In this document: in pieces, positions 7,108 through 7,784 of the stretch
Layout: every line of letters starts with the position of its first letter
Position numbering within the stretch: position 1 is the stretch's first letter
Source of the DNA: an uncultured Marvinbryantia sp.
GTDB lineage: Bacteria > Bacillota > Clostridia > Lachnospirales > Lachnospiraceae
NCBI GenBank assembly: GCA_934408725.1
Contig: CAKRVB010000054.1
Coordinates: forward strand, 1 to 7,784
Reading direction: 5' to 3'
DNA: 7,784 bases
The notes under the pieces: generated by a model
Databases searched by the model: none
Told to the model about the DNA's origin: nothing
The model's input: only the letters and a program-made list of their open reading frames with translations
Program-made: the position numbers and the translations under genes

Positions 7108-7124
7108 CAGACTGGGAAGAACAA
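7096..7124 (+). repeat. 29-base direct repeat, copy 2 (kinase 3' end and spacer)
   Basis: Second copy of the segment at 4173-4201, 27 of 29 bases identical. It covers the last three sense codons and stop of the BvgS-like kinase and runs to the edge of the ribosome binding site of the following gene. Confidence 0.8.
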
Positions 7125-7131
7125 GGTGAGG
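7123..7131 (+). promoter_or_regulatory. Ribosome binding site of the PAS-domain gene
   Basis: AAGGTGAGG lies 9 bases before ATG 7141 and overlaps the last two bases of the 29-base repeat. It supports ATG 7141 as the start. Confidence 0.55.
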
Positions 7132-7140
7132 GACAGACTT

Positions 7141-7784
7141 ATGAAAAAGTTGAACAATGAGGATATACAGGCATATTTTCAGGCAGGAAATTCCGGATTC
7201 TGGAAAGTAGAGTCTGAAAAAGGAAAAAAGACAAGACTGTATACGGATGAAATCACGGATGAACTGTTTGGAATTACAGAAGACTTGTCTCCAGAAAAAT
7301 GTATGGAGTATGTGGCAGAACATATTTATCCGCAGGAGAGGGAGTGCTTCTGGGGTTACATGGAAGAACTGAAAAGTCATGAATCAGAAGCTGTTTACCG
7401 TTACATGCATCCTGTAAAGGGAGTCATTTATATACGCTGTACAGGAAGGAGGGTACCATCTCCAGACAACATGATCAAGCTTGTGGGTTACCATCAGGAA
7501 GCAGGAAATATTGTTCATTTTGAAAAAGAAAAACTTCTGGAGAACCGATTGCTGCAACAGAACCAGCAACTAAAGGATGAAAACAAAAACCAGAGTTTTT
7601 ATTATAAAGAGCTTCTGGATACGATAAGTGTTGGAGTACTATCTTATACCTTGCCAGGGCATGAGATTGTCCATATAAATGCAGAAGCTATGCGTATCTA
7701 TGGAGTGGAGACAGTTGAGGAAGCACAGGAAAATCTGGGCAGACTCATAGGGGCTGTGTCCTATTTAAATCAGAATGTAATTGA
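7141..7784 (+). CDS. PAS-domain signalling protein, N-terminal part (runs off the window)
   Basis: Partial gene, open from ATG 7141 to the window end: 214 complete codons, no stop. Residues 15-118 look like a PAS fold: N-S-G-F-W-K-V opening, an acidic D-E-L-F-G-I segment, H-x-x-P-x-E-R at 61-67, then paired strands ending in L-V-G-Y at 114-117. Residues 125-158 are charged and Gln/Asn-rich and probably form a helical coiled coil. A second PAS-like segment starts near 160 with I-S-V-G-V-L-S-Y and continues with V-H-I-N-A-E-A to about residue 190. No signal peptide or membrane helix is seen. In this family such N-termini usually lead to a hybrid histidine kinase or sometimes a diguanylate cyclase. 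The setting 33 bases after a kinase gene makes a fourth hybrid kinase the best guess, but the output domain lies outside the window. Confidence 0.75.
   Translation, partial: MKKLNNEDIQAYFQAGNSGFWKVESEKGKKTRLYTDEITDELFGITEDLSPEKCMEYVAEHIYPQERECFWGYMEELKSHESEAVYRYMHPVKGVIYIRCTGRRVPSPDNMIKLVGYHQEAGNIVHFEKEKLLENRLLQQNQQLKDENKNQSFYYKELLDTISVGVLSYTLPGHEIVHINAEAMRIYGVETVEEAQENLGRLIGAVSYLNQNVI

Noticed and set aside
1..7784. CRISPR array, tRNA, rRNA, riboswitch or transposase
   Set aside because: No regularly spaced repeats, cloverleaf-like segment or recognisable RNA motif was seen, and no coding frame resembles a transposase, integrase or phage protein.

Overview
The window looks like a stretch of a low-to-moderate GC Bacillota genome, most likely a gut Lachnospiraceae-type Clostridia. 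The basis is codon and base composition, AGGAG-like ribosome binding sites, and the style of the proteins: hybrid histidine kinases with tandem solute-binding sensors or GAF/PAS sensors, which that family carries in many copies. No marker gene is present, so the taxonomic call is inference.

All genes read on the + strand with short gaps, and almost the whole window is signalling protein. In order: (1) a hybrid kinase whose extracellular sensor has lost its 5' part (65-1834); (2) a soluble GAF-PAS hybrid kinase (1885-4083); (3) a 52-codon remnant of a response-regulator receiver with an internal deletion and a foreign tail (4088-4246); (4) a full-length BvgS-like hybrid kinase with signal peptide, two Venus-flytrap sensor domains, one membrane segment, HisKA, HATPase_c and receiver (4267-7107); (5) the N-terminal part of a PAS-domain protein that runs off the window (7141-7784).

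The three kinases keep every catalytic residue I checked: phospho-accepting His, N, G1 and G2 boxes, and receiver Asp, Thr and Lys. Each should autophosphorylate and pass phosphate to its own receiver. None ends in an HPt domain, and no HPt protein, DNA-binding regulator or enzymatic output is visible, so the output must lie elsewhere or in the unseen part of gene 5.

The main interest is genome dynamics rather than a new enzyme system. The cluster shows duplication (kinase cores of genes 1 and 4 are 51/70 identical over HisKA), decay (sensor truncation in gene 1, broken receiver), and a 29-base repeat (27/29 identical) at the 3' end of gene 4 and inside the broken receiver, which suggests where the locus recombined. 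I see no tRNA, rRNA, CRISPR array, transposase or phage gene.
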